Assembly: GCF_000744095.1 (NCBI RefSeq)
Contig: NZ_JQLI01000008.1
Span: 372,001 to 436,000, forward strand
DNA from: Cupriavidus necator A5-1
Lineage (GTDB): Bacteria > Pseudomonadota > Gammaproteobacteria > Burkholderiales > Burkholderiaceae
Direction of reading: 5' to 3'
DNA: 64,000 nucleotides
Part shown: positions 54,973 to 63,827 of the stretch, piece by piece
How positions within the stretch are numbered: the first letter of the stretch is position 1
Layout of the letters: each line of letters begins with the position of its first letter
Position numbers and translations under genes: made by a program
The notes under the pieces: model-generated
Seen by the model: only the letters and a program-made list of their open reading frames with translations
The model's database searches: none
Told to the model about the DNA's origin: nothing

Positions 54973-55341
54973 ATGAAAACCGTGCTCACAACGACTGTGT
55001 TCACCCTGAATCCTGGCGAAGTCACCGCGCTGTCGGTGCACGCCGCCCAGCGCCTGGACGTGGAAAATGCCCGCGGCACCGACGTATGGCTCACGCGCGA
55101 GAAAGATTCGGAGGACTACTGGCTGCGTTGTGGCGGCAGCCTGTTGCTGCGCTCCGGCGATGAGGTGGTGGTCAGCGTGGATCCGCGCGCGGAGCAGCCG
55201 GTGCGGCTGGCGCTGATTGCCGAAGCGCGCCGCCCGGCGCTCGCACTGGCCGATGTGCCGCACCTGGTGTATCGCAGCCTGCGCCGTTTGGTTCGAGGTA
55301 CGGAGTGGACGCCTAACCAGGACCAGGTCACCGCATCCTGA
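54973..55341 (+). CDS. DUF2917 protein
   Basis: 122 residues from ATG 54973 with GGAG 7 bases upstream. DUF2917 features: FTLNPGEVTALSVHAAQRLDVENARGTDVWLTREKDSEDYWLRCGGSLLLRSGDEVVVSVD, a small beta-rich fold like a cupin. The function is unknown. Its promoter is divergent from the LysR gene, which could regulate it. A hairpin with a T-run lies 120 bases after the stop, directly before lipB. Confidence 0.85.
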   Translation: MKTVLTTTVFTLNPGEVTALSVHAAQRLDVENARGTDVWLTREKDSEDYWLRCGGSLLLRSGDEVVVSVDPRAEQPVRLALIAEARRPALALADVPHLVYRSLRRLVRGTEWTPNQDQVTAS

Positions 55342-55461
55342 CGCGGGAGCCGGCGCGGCATCGTCCACCTCACGCCCGGGCCGCGCGCACCTGCGCCTGG
55401 TCTGGTCGCGTGACGAATCGGACGATTCGCCCCGCTCGCGACCGTAAGCGGTGCAGGGCAG

Positions 55462-55487
55462 GGGCCGGCGCAAGCCGGCCCTTTTCG
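55462..55487 (+). terminator. Terminator just before lipB
   Basis: GGGCCGGC-GCAA-GCCGGCCC (8-bp stem, GNRA loop) followed by TTTTCG. It ends 14 bases before the lipB ATG, so messages from the DUF2917 side would stop here. Confidence 0.8.
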
Positions 55488-55500
55488 TTACACTCTCGCC

Positions 55501-56256
55501 ATGCATCCGATCCAAGTCATCGAACGCGGCCGCGAGGACTATCAGCCGTGCTTCGACGCGATGCGCGCCTTTACCGCCGCACGCACGCCCGAGACGCCCG
55601 ACCAGATCTGGCTGGTCGAGCATCCGCCGGTCTACACGCTGGGCCAGGCGGGCGATCCCGCACACCTGCTGTCGCCGGATGACAACATCCCGGTGGTGCA
55701 GATCGACCGCGGCGGGCAGATCACTTACCACGGCCCCGGCCAGGTGGTGGCCTACCTGCTGCTCGATTTGCGCCGCCGCCACCTGATGGTGCGCGAGCTC
55801 GTGCACGGCATCGAGCAGGCGGTGCTGGACACGCTCGCGGCGTATAATCTCGCAGCCGAACGCAAGCCCGGCGCCCCCGGCATCTACCTGTCCGACGGGC
55901 CGCACCAGGGCGCCAAGATTGCCGCGCTCGGCCTCAAGATCCGCAACGGCTGCAGCTACCACGGCGTCAGCCTCAACGTGCAGATGGACCTGTCGCCGTT
56001 CCTGCGCATCAATCCCTGCGGCTATGCCGGACTGGAAACGGTCGACATGGCAAGCGCGGGCGCCACCTGCCCGGTGGCGGATGCCAGTGGCGCGCCACTG
56101 CCCGTGACCGCGGCAACACAACCGGAAATCGCACAGCGCCTGGCGGCGGCATTGTGCGAGGTGCTGGCAGCGCACGAAGCCCGTGTGCTGGCGGCCGAAG
56201 GAAATGCCGCCCCGGCTGCAACGAAGCAGCCGGGCGAAACGGCCCTGGCCTCCTAG
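55501..56256 (+). CDS. lipB: Octanoyl-(acyl-carrier-protein):protein transferase
   Basis: 251 residues. LipB motifs: EHPPVYTLGQAGDPAHLL, IDRGGQITYHGPGQVVAYLLLDLRR, RKPGAPGIYLSD, GAKIAALGLKIRNGCSYHGVSLNVQMDLSPFLRINPCGYAGLETVDM, with catalytic Lys (GAKIAALG) and Cys (NPCGY). It moves octanoate from ACP to lipoyl domains. A box TACACT (55489-55494) lies 6 bases before the ATG and there is no ribosome site, so the message may be leaderless. lipA follows 40 bases later. Confidence 0.96.
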   Translation: MHPIQVIERGREDYQPCFDAMRAFTAARTPETPDQIWLVEHPPVYTLGQAGDPAHLLSPDDNIPVVQIDRGGQITYHGPGQVVAYLLLDLRRRHLMVRELVHGIEQAVLDTLAAYNLAAERKPGAPGIYLSDGPHQGAKIAALGLKIRNGCSYHGVSLNVQMDLSPFLRINPCGYAGLETVDMASAGATCPVADASGAPLPVTAATQPEIAQRLAAALCEVLAAHEARVLAAEGNAAPAATKQPGETALAS

Positions 56257-56296
56257 TCAAAAGCGAAATGCACGCTGAGCGCGTGCGGAGAAATGT

Positions 56297-57292
56297 ATGA
56301 GCGACGCCCTGATCGCCACTTCCAGCGAAGCCCCGCAGTCCCCCGCGGAGCAGTATGACCCGACCCGCAAGCAGAAGTCGGCCGACAAGACCGCACGCAT
56401 CCCCATCAAGATCGTGCCGGCCGAAAAGCTCAAGAAGCCGGACTGGATCCGCGTCAAGGCCGCCACCGGCAACTCACGCTTCTACGAGATCAAGGACATT
56501 CTGCGCGCCAACAACCTGGTGACAGTGTGCGAGGAAGCGAGCTGCCCCAACATCGGTGAATGCTTCGGCAAGGGCACCGCCACCTTCATGATCATGGGTG
56601 ACAAGTGCACGCGCCGCTGCCCGTTCTGCGACGTCGGCCACGGCCGCCCCGATCCGCTCGACGTGAATGAGCCGGGCAACCTGGCGCGCACCATCGCCCA
56701 GCTCAAGCTGAACTACGTGGTGATCACCAGCGTCGACCGCGACGACCTGCGCGACGGCGGCGCCCAGCACTATGTCGACTGCATCTCGCAGACGCGCGAG
56801 CTGTCGCCCGCCACCCGCATCGAAGTGCTGGTGCCCGACTTCCGCGGCCGCCTGGACAAGGCGCTGGACATCCTGCAGGCCTGCCCGCCGGACGTGATGA
56901 ACCACAACATGGAAACCGTGCCGCGCCTGTACAAGCAGGCCCGCCCGGGCGCGGACTATGAGCACTCGCTCAAGCTGCTGCAGGAATTCAAGCGCCGCAA
57001 CCCCAACGTGCCGACCAAGTCCGGCCTGATGGTGGGCCTGGGCGAAACCGACGAGGAAATCCTCGAGGTCATGCGCGACATGCGCGCCCACGACATCGAC
57101 ATGCTGACCATCGGCCAGTACCTGGCGCCGTCGAACCACCACCTGCCGGTGCTGCGCTACGTGCATCCCGATACCTTCAAGATGTTCGAGGAAGAGGCCT
57201 ACAAGATGGGCTTCACCCACGCCGCGGTGGGCGCGATGGTGCGCAGTTCGTACCACGCTGACCAGCAGGCGCATCAGGCGGGATTTGCCTGA
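56297..57292 (+). CDS. lipA: Lipoyl synthase
   Basis: 331 residues. Auxiliary cluster Cys in CEEASCPNIGEC, radical-SAM cluster Cys in CTRRCPFC (CxxxCxxC), then DVGHGRP and VDRDDLRDGGAQHYVDCI. The C-terminal RSSYHADQQA supplies the Ser ligand of the auxiliary cluster. It inserts two sulfurs into octanoyl chains made by LipB, giving lipoyl groups for pyruvate and 2-oxoglutarate dehydrogenases. The N-terminal extension of about 60 residues is usual for this genus group. Confidence 0.98.
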   Translation: MSDALIATSSEAPQSPAEQYDPTRKQKSADKTARIPIKIVPAEKLKKPDWIRVKAATGNSRFYEIKDILRANNLVTVCEEASCPNIGECFGKGTATFMIMGDKCTRRCPFCDVGHGRPDPLDVNEPGNLARTIAQLKLNYVVITSVDRDDLRDGGAQHYVDCISQTRELSPATRIEVLVPDFRGRLDKALDILQACPPDVMNHNMETVPRLYKQARPGADYEHSLKLLQEFKRRNPNVPTKSGLMVGLGETDEEILEVMRDMRAHDIDMLTIGQYLAPSNHHLPVLRYVHPDTFKMFEEEAYKMGFTHAAVGAMVRSSYHADQQAHQAGFA

Positions 57293-57321
57293 GCGGTAGC
57301 ACTGCACACTGTTCGAGTAGA

Positions 57322-57350
57322 AACGGCCGGGATTTCCGGCCGTTTTTTCT
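57322..57350 (+). terminator. Terminator after lipA
   Basis: AACGGCCGG-GATTT-CCGGCCGTT (9-bp stem) followed by a T-rich tail TTTTCTTT. Confidence 0.92.
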
Positions 57351-57445
57351 TTGGTGCCCCGTCATGGTGCGGCGGGTTGCAGTGGCCTATGCGCCCATAG
57401 GGTCAACCCTGACTGTTTCTCCCGCTTTCATTTCGATATGATGAA

Positions 57446-57468
57446 TTCATCGATAAATTGTCGATGAA
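57446..57468. promoter_or_regulatory. Inverted repeat TTCATCGA-N7-TCGATGAA upstream of pxpB
   Basis: A perfect 8-bp inverted repeat with 7 central bases, inside an A/T-rich stretch (57430-57470) that also contains the palindrome ATGAATTCAT at 57441-57450. It lies about 65-88 bases before the pxpB start, the expected place for an operator. No regulator gene is adjacent. A TACACT at 57501-57506 may be the -10 box. Confidence 0.5.
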
Positions 57469-57533
57469 ATACAGCTACGTCACATTCCGGCTTGCCTGCC
57501 TACACTGGTAGCAAGTGCGCTACCGGGAATCCC

Positions 57534-58184
57534 ATGAACTCCTGCACCGTCCACCGACTCGCCGAGCAGGCGCTGCTGTACAGCGTGGCGCCGCCCGCAT
57601 CGCTGGAAGTCCAGCGTCGCATCTGGGCGATGGCCGCCCGGGCGGCGGACTGGCGCGGCGTGGTGGACGTGGTGCCGGGCATGAACAACCTGACGGTGAT
57701 CTTCGATGGCAGTGCCGATGTGGGCGCGCTGGAGCGCAACCTGAAGCTCGCGTGGGCCTCGGGCGAGGCGCGCAATGCAACCGGCAAGCTGGTGGAGATC
57801 CCGGTGCGATACGGCGGCGAGCACGGCCCGGACCTGGGCGACGTGGCGGCCCATACCGGCCTGTCGCCGCAGGAAGTGGCGCGCCGCCATGCGGCTGGCG
57901 AGTACGTCGTCTACTTCCTTGGTTTCCAGCCCGGTTTCGCCTATATGGGCGGCCTGGCGCCCGAGCTGGCCACGCCGCGCCGGCGCGAGCCGCGCGTGGC
58001 GGTGCCGGCCGGCTCGGTCGGCATCGGCGGCGAGCAGACCGGCATCTATCCGGCGGTGCTGCCGGGCGGCTGGCAACTGATCGGGCATACCGAAGCCGAA
58101 CTCTTCGTGGCGGACCGCGATCCGCCGTCCCTGTTCGCGCCCGGCGACATCGTGCGCTTTGTCGCCGAGGAAATCATCGCGTGA
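57534..58184 (+). CDS. pxpB: 5-oxoprolinase subunit PxpB (KipI-like)
   Basis: 216 residues from ATG 57534. Opening VHRLAEQALLYSVAPPASLEVQRRIWAMAA, then VDVVPGMNNLTVIFDG, GEYVVYFLGFQPGFAYMGGLAPELATPRR and VPAGSVGIGGEQTGIYPAVLPGGWQLIGHTEAELF, all typical of PxpB/KipI. With PxpC and PxpA it hydrolyses 5-oxoproline to glutamate at the cost of ATP. The stop overlaps the pxpC GTG start. First gene of a six-gene operon. Confidence 0.95.
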   Translation: MNSCTVHRLAEQALLYSVAPPASLEVQRRIWAMAARAADWRGVVDVVPGMNNLTVIFDGSADVGALERNLKLAWASGEARNATGKLVEIPVRYGGEHGPDLGDVAAHTGLSPQEVARRHAAGEYVVYFLGFQPGFAYMGGLAPELATPRRREPRVAVPAGSVGIGGEQTGIYPAVLPGGWQLIGHTEAELFVADRDPPSLFAPGDIVRFVAEEIIA

Positions 58185-59200
58185 TCGAGATCATCCGACC
58201 TGGCGCGCTTGCCTCGGTGCAGGACCTGGGCCGAACCGGCTTTCGCCGTTTCGGCGTGGGCCGTTGCGGTGCGATGGATCCGCTGGCCGTGGCGGTCGGC
58301 AACCGGCTGTTGGGCAACGACCCTGGCTGCGCCGCCATTGAATTCACGCTGGGCCGCGCCGCGGTGCGCTTTCATGCGGACCTGCGCGTGGCGCTGGCCG
58401 GCGCCGAGTGCGGCGCCAACCTGGACGGCGTTCCAGTGTGGTCGTGGCATGCCTTCGACGTGCACAAGGGCGAGACCCTGACGCTGCCGTCGACGCGCGG
58501 CGGTACGCGGGTGTACCTGTGCGTGGCCGGCGGCATCGCTGTCGAGCCGGTGATGGGTTCGCGCAGCACCGACCTGAAATCCGGTTTCGGCGGCCTGGGC
58601 GGGCGCGCGCTGCAGGAAGGCGATCGCCTCCCCGCGGGGCGCCCGGGCCTGGCGGCCGAAGGCGACTGGCTCGGCGTGCAGGCGCCGGCCTGGGCACTGC
58701 CGGCCGAAGTCGACGGCAAGGCCACGCCGGTCCGCATGCTGCCCGGGCCCGAGTACGAGGATTTCGACACCGCCTCGCAGCAGGCGCTGTGGCAGGCCGA
58801 CTGGACCGTCACGCCCAACAGCAACCGCATGGGCCTGCGCCTGAACGGACCGGCGCTGGCGCGCCGGCCCGAGCGCAGCGCCGACCTGCTGTCGCACGGC
58901 GTGGTCCCGGGCGTGATGCAGGTGCCGCCGGCCGGCCAGCCGATCGCGCTGATGGCCGATGCGCAGACCACCGGCGGCTATCCCAAGATCGGCGTGGTGA
59001 TCGGCGCCGATTTGTGGCGGCTGGCGCAGGTGCCGCTGGGCGCGCCGGTGCGCTTCGTGCGGGTCACGCTGGACCAGGCCACGGCGGCGCAGGCCGAGGT
59101 CGACCGCTACCTGCGCCAGATCGACCAGGCGCTGCAATGGCAGGGTGATGGCATGACCATCGCCGCGCGCCGGCGCACGCTGACCCGCGCGGCGGCGTGA
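58181..59200 (+). CDS. pxpC: 5-oxoprolinase subunit PxpC (KipA-like)
   Basis: 339 residues from GTG 58181, overlapping pxpB as GTGA. IEIIRPGALASVQDLGRTGFRRFGVGRCGAMDPLAVAVGNRLLGNDPGCAAIEFTLGRAAV is the biotin-dependent-carboxylase-like opening. TVTPNSNRMGLRLNGPALAR, SHGVVPGVMQVPPAGQPIALMADAQTTGGYPKIGVVIGADLWRLAQVPLG complete the family. It works with PxpB in ATP-dependent opening of the lactam. Confidence 0.95.
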   Translation: MIEIIRPGALASVQDLGRTGFRRFGVGRCGAMDPLAVAVGNRLLGNDPGCAAIEFTLGRAAVRFHADLRVALAGAECGANLDGVPVWSWHAFDVHKGETLTLPSTRGGTRVYLCVAGGIAVEPVMGSRSTDLKSGFGGLGGRALQEGDRLPAGRPGLAAEGDWLGVQAPAWALPAEVDGKATPVRMLPGPEYEDFDTASQQALWQADWTVTPNSNRMGLRLNGPALARRPERSADLLSHGVVPGVMQVPPAGQPIALMADAQTTGGYPKIGVVIGADLWRLAQVPLGAPVRFVRVTLDQATAAQAEVDRYLRQIDQALQWQGDGMTIAARRRTLTRAAA

Positions 59201-59302
59201 CGTCGCGGGCGCAAGACAGATAACCGCGCCGGCGCGCAGCCACGCACCGGCATGCAGACAGAGGCGGCGGCGCATAGCACCGCCCCGCACAGGAGAACGG
59301 CA

Positions 59303-60043
59303 ATGCAGATCGATTTGAACGCCGACCTCGGCGAAGGCTGCGGCAACGACGAGGCGCTGCTGGCGCTGATCAGTTCCGCCAACGTGGCATGCGGCTGGCA
59401 TGCCGGTGACGCGTCCACCATGCTGCAGACGGTGAAGTGGGCGATCGAGCGTGGCGTCGCCATCGGCGCGCACCCGAGCTACCCGGACCGCGAGAACTTC
59501 GGCCGCACCGAGATGCAGCGCGACCCCGAGGCGGTCTACGCCGACGTGCTGTACCAGATCGGCGCGCTCGACGCGATCGTGCGCGCTCAGGGCGGCCAGC
59601 TCCATCACGTCAAGGCGCATGGCGCGCTCTACAACCAGGCCGTGCGCGACCCCGCGCTGGCCCGCGCGATCGTGCGCGCGGTGCGCGACTTCGATTCCGA
59701 CCTGGTGTTCTTCGGCCTGGCCGGCAGCCAGATGATCGACATCGCCAAGGAGGCCGGCCTGCGCGTCAAGCAGGAAGTCTTTGCCGACCGCGGCTACAAC
59801 CCCGACGGCACGCTGGTCAAGCGCGGCACGCCCGGCGCGCTGCACGAGGACGAGGAAGTTGCCCTGAACCAGACCCTGACCATGGTGCGCGAGCAGCGCG
59901 TGCGCGCCATCGACGGCACCTGGGTACCGATCCGCGCTGAAACCGTGTGTCTGCACGGCGACGGCGCCCACGCGCTTACCTTTGCGCGCCGCATCCGGGA
60001 ACGGCTGGGCGCGGAAGGCATCGCGATCCGCGCCGGCGACTGA
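59303..60043 (+). CDS. pxpA: 5-oxoprolinase subunit PxpA (LamB/YcsF)
   Basis: 246 residues from ATG 59303 (AGGAG at 7 bases). MQIDLNADLGEGCGNDEALLALISSANVACGWHAGDASTM, GVAIGAHPSYPDRENFGRTEM, HHVKAHGALYNQAV and EVFADRGYNPDGTLVKRGTPGALHED are the full YcsF set. It is the catalytic partner of PxpBC that cleaves the activated 5-oxoproline ring. It lies 102 bases after pxpC and before the permease genes. Confidence 0.96.
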   Translation: MQIDLNADLGEGCGNDEALLALISSANVACGWHAGDASTMLQTVKWAIERGVAIGAHPSYPDRENFGRTEMQRDPEAVYADVLYQIGALDAIVRAQGGQLHHVKAHGALYNQAVRDPALARAIVRAVRDFDSDLVFFGLAGSQMIDIAKEAGLRVKQEVFADRGYNPDGTLVKRGTPGALHEDEEVALNQTLTMVREQRVRAIDGTWVPIRAETVCLHGDGAHALTFARRIRERLGAEGIAIRAGD

Positions 60044-60145
60044 GCGCAAGCAGCACAGTCGGCGGTACCTTGCGCGGCACGCCGCGCTGCCTCAGCCGGA
60101 CGGCAAAGTACCGTCCGGTCTCACCAAGAAAGTCGGGTGTTTTCC

Positions 60146-60874
60146 ATGGAACAGGCAGTTAACCTTTGGCCCCTTGTCGGGGTCGGCGTCATCATTGTCG
60201 GCTTCGTGCTGCGCTTCAATCCCATGCTGGTGGTGGTGCTCGCCGCGCTGGCCACCGGGCTGGCCGCGCCGATGCCGCTGATGCAGATCTTCACCGCGAT
60301 CGGCACCGCCTTCGTCAAGGCGCGCAACCTGCCGCTGATCATCCTGCTGCCGCTGGCCGTGATCGGCCTGCTCGAGCGGCACGGCCTGCGCGAGCATGCG
60401 CAGGCCTGGATCGCGCGCATCGCCTCGGCCACGGTCGGGCGGCTGCTGATCGTCTACCTGGGCGTGCGCGAGCTGACCGCTGCGGTCGGCCTGACCAGCC
60501 TGGGCGGCCATCCGCAGATGGTGCGCCCGCTGCTGGCGCCGATGGCGGAGGGCGCGGCCGAGAACCGCTTCGGCCACCTGCCCGAGCCGGTGCGCCAGCG
60601 CGTGCTGGCCTTCTGCGCCGCCACCGACAACGTGGGCCTGTTCTTCGGCGAGGATATCTTCGTCGCGTTCGGCGCCATCGCGCTGATGCATACGTTCCTG
60701 CTGTCGTCGAACATTGATGTCGAACCGCTGCATATCGCCGTGTGGGGCATCCCTACCGCGATCTGCGCCTTCCTGATCCATGCGGTGCGCCTGAAGCGCC
60801 TGGATGGCTGGCTGGAGCGCGAGCTGGGCGGCAAGGCCCCTGCGGGCGACGTAGCCCTCAAGAGCGTCGAGTAA
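60146..60874 (+). CDS. DUF969 membrane protein, probable 5-oxoproline permease subunit
   Basis: 242 residues from ATG 60146, the start that gives the MEQAVNLWPLVGV opening. About 6 membrane helices (GVGVIIVGFVLRF, MLVVVLAALATGLAA, LPLIILLPLAVIGLL, VGRLLIVYLGVRELTAAVGL). Conserved stretch FCAATDNVGLFFGEDIFVAFGAIALMHTFL. DUF969 genes travel with DUF979 and with 5-oxoproline genes, which supports a transport role; the energy source is unknown. DUF979 follows after 10 bases. Confidence 0.88.
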   Translation: MEQAVNLWPLVGVGVIIVGFVLRFNPMLVVVLAALATGLAAPMPLMQIFTAIGTAFVKARNLPLIILLPLAVIGLLERHGLREHAQAWIARIASATVGRLLIVYLGVRELTAAVGLTSLGGHPQMVRPLLAPMAEGAAENRFGHLPEPVRQRVLAFCAATDNVGLFFGEDIFVAFGAIALMHTFLLSSNIDVEPLHIAVWGIPTAICAFLIHAVRLKRLDGWLERELGGKAPAGDVALKSVE

Positions 60875-60884
60875 GGAGCCAGCC

Positions 60885-61835
60885 ATGATCGTTTCCATCG
60901 AATACCTCTACTGGCTCGCCGGCCTGGTGCTGGCCATCACCGCGCTGATGACCTTCACCGACCGCGCGCATCCCCGTCGCTTCAGCACCGGCCTCTTCTG
61001 GCTGCTGTACGCGATCGTGTTCCTGATCGGCGACCGGCTGCCGCCGGCGGCGGTCGGCATCGGCGCGGTGGTGATGGCGCTGATCGCGGGCTTTGGCGGC
61101 GTTGCCCACGGCAAGCATGAAAGCCTGCCGGAAGAAGAGCGCCGCACCAGCGCCCGCCGCCTCGGCAACAAGCTGTTTATCCCGGCCTTGCTGATTCCGC
61201 TGGTGACCGTGATCGGCACCGTGCTGTTCAAGGACGTCAAGGTGGCGGGCTTGCCGCTGCTCGATCCCAAGAACGTGACCTTCGTCTCGCTCGGCATCGG
61301 CTGCCTGATTTCGCTGGCCGTGGTGTGCTGGCTCACGCGCGACACCGTGGCGCAGGGCCTGCGCGAATCGCGCCGGCTGACCGATTCGCTCGGCTGGGCG
61401 CTGGTGCTGCCGCAGATGCTGGCGATGCTGGGCCTGGTGTTCGCCGACGCCGGCGTGGGCAAGGCCGTGGCGCACCTGACTACTGCCTACATCAACATGG
61501 ACTACAAGCTGGTGGCGGTGGCGGTCTACTGCGTGGGCATGGCGCTGTTCACGGTGATCATGGGCAACGGCTTCGCGGCCTTCCCGGTGATGACCGGCGG
61601 CGTGGGCGTGCCCATCCTGGTCGGCATGTTCGGCGGCAACCCGGCGGTGATGGCGGCGATCGGCATGTTCTCGGGCTATTGCGGTACGCTGATGACGCCG
61701 ATGGCGGCCAACTTCAATATCGTGCCGGCGGCGCTGCTGGAACTCGACGACAAGAACGCCGTGATCCGCGCCCAGGTGCCGACCGCACTCGCCATCCTGG
61801 CGGCCAATATCGCGCTGCTGTACTTCCTGATGTAA
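60885..61835 (+). CDS. DUF979 membrane protein, probable 5-oxoproline permease subunit
   Basis: 316 residues, about 9 helices. Opening EYLYWLAGLVLAITALMTFTDRAHPRRFSTGLFWLLYAIVFLIGDRLPPAAVGIGAVVMALIAGFGGV, later MGNGFAAFPVMTGGVGVPILVGMFGGNPAVMAAIGMFSGYCGTLMTPMAANFNIVPAALLEL, a re-entrant-looking Gly-rich segment. AAGGAG precedes the ATG. Together with the DUF969 protein it probably imports pyroglutamate for the oxoprolinase encoded just upstream. Confidence 0.88.
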   Translation: MIVSIEYLYWLAGLVLAITALMTFTDRAHPRRFSTGLFWLLYAIVFLIGDRLPPAAVGIGAVVMALIAGFGGVAHGKHESLPEEERRTSARRLGNKLFIPALLIPLVTVIGTVLFKDVKVAGLPLLDPKNVTFVSLGIGCLISLAVVCWLTRDTVAQGLRESRRLTDSLGWALVLPQMLAMLGLVFADAGVGKAVAHLTTAYINMDYKLVAVAVYCVGMALFTVIMGNGFAAFPVMTGGVGVPILVGMFGGNPAVMAAIGMFSGYCGTLMTPMAANFNIVPAALLELDDKNAVIRAQVPTALAILAANIALLYFLM

Positions 61836-61851
61836 CCGCGGAGCCCTTGCC

Positions 61852-62520
61852 ATGCGTACCGTGCTGCTGACCGGCTTCGAGCCGTTCGAGAACGAACCGA
61901 TCAATCCGTCCTGGGAGGCGGTGCGCGCGCTAGATGGCGAGCGCGTCGGCGATGCCGTGATCGTGGCGCGCCAGCTGCCGTGCGTGTTCGGCGCGGCGAT
62001 CGACGCGATCGGCGAGCTGGTCGGCGCGCTGCAGCCGGCGCTGGTGATCGCCGTGGGCCAGGCGGGTGGGCGTGCCGAGATGTCGGTGGAGCGCGTGGCG
62101 ATCAATGTCGACGATGCGCGCATCGCCGACAACGCCGGCGAGCAGCCGATCGATACGGCCATCGTCGAAGACGGTCCCGCGGCATATTTCTCGACCCTGC
62201 CGATCAAGGCCATGGTGCGCGACATGCGCGCCGCGGGCGTGCCGGCCTCGGTGTCGCAGACGGCGGGCACGTTCGTGTGCAACCACGTGTTCTACGGGCT
62301 GATGCACCGGCTGGCGCAGCACAAGGGCCACAAGGACCACAAGGGCGGTGAGGTACGCGGCGGCTTTATCCACATCCCCTACCTGCCGGAACAGGCGGCG
62401 CGCCATCCCGGCCAGCCGAGCCTGGCGCAGGAAACGCTGGTCAAGGGATTGCGCCAGGCCGTGGCGACGGCGCTGGCGACCCGAGCGGACGTACGCGAGC
62501 AGGGCGGCCAGCTGCACTAG
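61852..62520 (+). CDS. pcp: Pyroglutamyl-peptidase I
   Basis: 222 residues. Catalytic triad of peptidase family C15: Glu in GRAEMSVERVAINVDD, Cys in GTFVCNHVFYGLMH, His in GGFIHIPYLPEQ. LLTGFEPFENEPINPSWEAV is the usual opening. A His/Lys-rich insert (HKGHKDHKGGE) sits between Cys and His. It removes N-terminal pyroglutamate from peptides, giving the substrate that PxpABC turns into glutamate, so it closes the operon functionally. 16 bases after the DUF979 gene. Confidence 0.95.
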   Translation: MRTVLLTGFEPFENEPINPSWEAVRALDGERVGDAVIVARQLPCVFGAAIDAIGELVGALQPALVIAVGQAGGRAEMSVERVAINVDDARIADNAGEQPIDTAIVEDGPAAYFSTLPIKAMVRDMRAAGVPASVSQTAGTFVCNHVFYGLMHRLAQHKGHKDHKGGEVRGGFIHIPYLPEQAARHPGQPSLAQETLVKGLRQAVATALATRADVREQGGQLH

Positions 62521-62534
62521 CCTGCCGGCCCTGG

Positions 62535-63806
62535 CTACTCCTGCGTACCGGCCGCGGCCGCCTCACGGCGCGCCGCGGCTTTTTTCATGGCGAGGCGCCG
62601 CACGCTGACCTGCTCGAAGCGCCAGATCACATAACAGCACGCCAGGAACGGCCACAGCCAGCCCAGCCATTGCGCCAGGCTGTTGAAGTGGACGAAGCGG
62701 CCCATGCGCCAGCCTTGCTCGGAAATCCACGCATAGGGATTGGACGGCAGCACGTTGGTCAGTACCACCAGCGTGGCCAGCGACGCCATCGCCAGCATCG
62801 CGCGCAGCCAGCGCGGCAGGTACAGCAGCAGCGCCAGCACCAGAGAACTGGTCACCAGCGCGAAGCGGCCGCCTTCGGACAGCCAGACGAAGGCGCTTTC
62901 GGCCGGGAACTGCAGCTCGGCCACGGTGGCCTTGAGCAGCAGCGCCGCCGCCAGCAGGCCGGCCAGGATGCGCAGCGACGGTGCGCTGCGGCGCATGGCG
63001 ATCGAGGCGAACAGCCCCGTGCCGATCCAGCTGCTGGCGGTCACCAGCGATTCCAGCAACTGCTGGCTCTGCATGTCCTCGGGCCGCAGTCCGATATGGT
63101 CCTGCCACGCCTCCAGCTGCGGGAACAGCATCTGCAGCACCTGCATCGGCCACGAATCCGGATCGGTCAGCCATTCGCGCACGATGCCGCCCATGCCGAA
63201 CAGGTGCTCCTGCGGGAAGATCTGCGCGAACGGCCACAGCATCAGCAGGATGATGGCAAAGCTGGCGTGCGGCTCGAACCAGGCATGGCGCAGCCGCGTC
63301 AGACGCCCGTCGTCGATCAGCGCGCGCGTGAAGGGCGCCACCACCGCGCCGCCCAGCAGCGCGCCCAGCGCATTGGTGATCAGGTCGATGTTGGACGAGA
63401 TCCGGCTCGGCAGCCAGGTCTGGAACGCCTCCATGCACGCCGACAGCAGCGCGCCCGCCACCAGCGCCACCAGCGTGGCGCGCCCGCCTGACATGCGCGG
63501 ATGCAACGCCAGCACCACCAGCGCGCCGAAGGGGAAATACCCCAGCACATTGGTCAGCAGGTCGAAGTCGGTGATGTAGCGCGGCTTGGGCGCGGTCAGG
63601 AAGGCGAACGGCGAGATGCCGTTGTCGACCCAGCCGGAGAACGGGTACAGGCTGGCGTACACCACCAGCAGCGTGAAGCAAAGCAGCCCCACGCGGGACA
63701 GCGGCGAATACTGCGGCCCCTGCGGCCCGGCGGGTTTGGGTACGGACGTTGCCGCCGCAGGCAGCGGCGAGGGCGGCGCGGAGGGCGGCGGGGGAGCCGG
63801 CTCCAT
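62535..63806 (-). CDS. VanZ-family membrane protein
   Basis: 423 residues from ATG 63806, chosen because AAGGAG lies 8 bases upstream; ATG 63812 is only 2 bases from that site. A Pro/Ala-rich cytoplasmic start is followed by about 9-10 helices. The VanZ part has VVYASLYPFSGWVDNGISPFAFL and TNVLGYFPFGALVVLAL, CMEAFQTWLPSRISSNIDLITNALGALLGG. VanZ itself gives low-level teicoplanin resistance, but most members have no known role. It converges on pcp and follows the lipoprotein gene at 15-22 bases. Confidence 0.88.
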   Translation of the reverse strand: MEPAPPPPSAPPSPLPAAATSVPKPAGPQGPQYSPLSRVGLLCFTLLVVYASLYPFSGWVDNGISPFAFLTAPKPRYITDFDLLTNVLGYFPFGALVVLALHPRMSGGRATLVALVAGALLSACMEAFQTWLPSRISSNIDLITNALGALLGGAVVAPFTRALIDDGRLTRLRHAWFEPHASFAIILLMLWPFAQIFPQEHLFGMGGIVREWLTDPDSWPMQVLQMLFPQLEAWQDHIGLRPEDMQSQQLLESLVTASSWIGTGLFASIAMRRSAPSLRILAGLLAAALLLKATVAELQFPAESAFVWLSEGGRFALVTSSLVLALLLYLPRWLRAMLAMASLATLVVLTNVLPSNPYAWISEQGWRMGRFVHFNSLAQWLGWLWPFLACCYVIWRFEQVSVRRLAMKKAAARREAAAAGTQE

Positions 63807-63827
63807 GGGCATATCTCCTTGCTTGTC

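Noticed and set aside
58046..60049. 667-codon open frame on the minus strand across pxpB-pxpC-pxpA
   Set aside because: A shadow of three clear genes; composition is Arg/His/Ala-rich and no family is recognisable.
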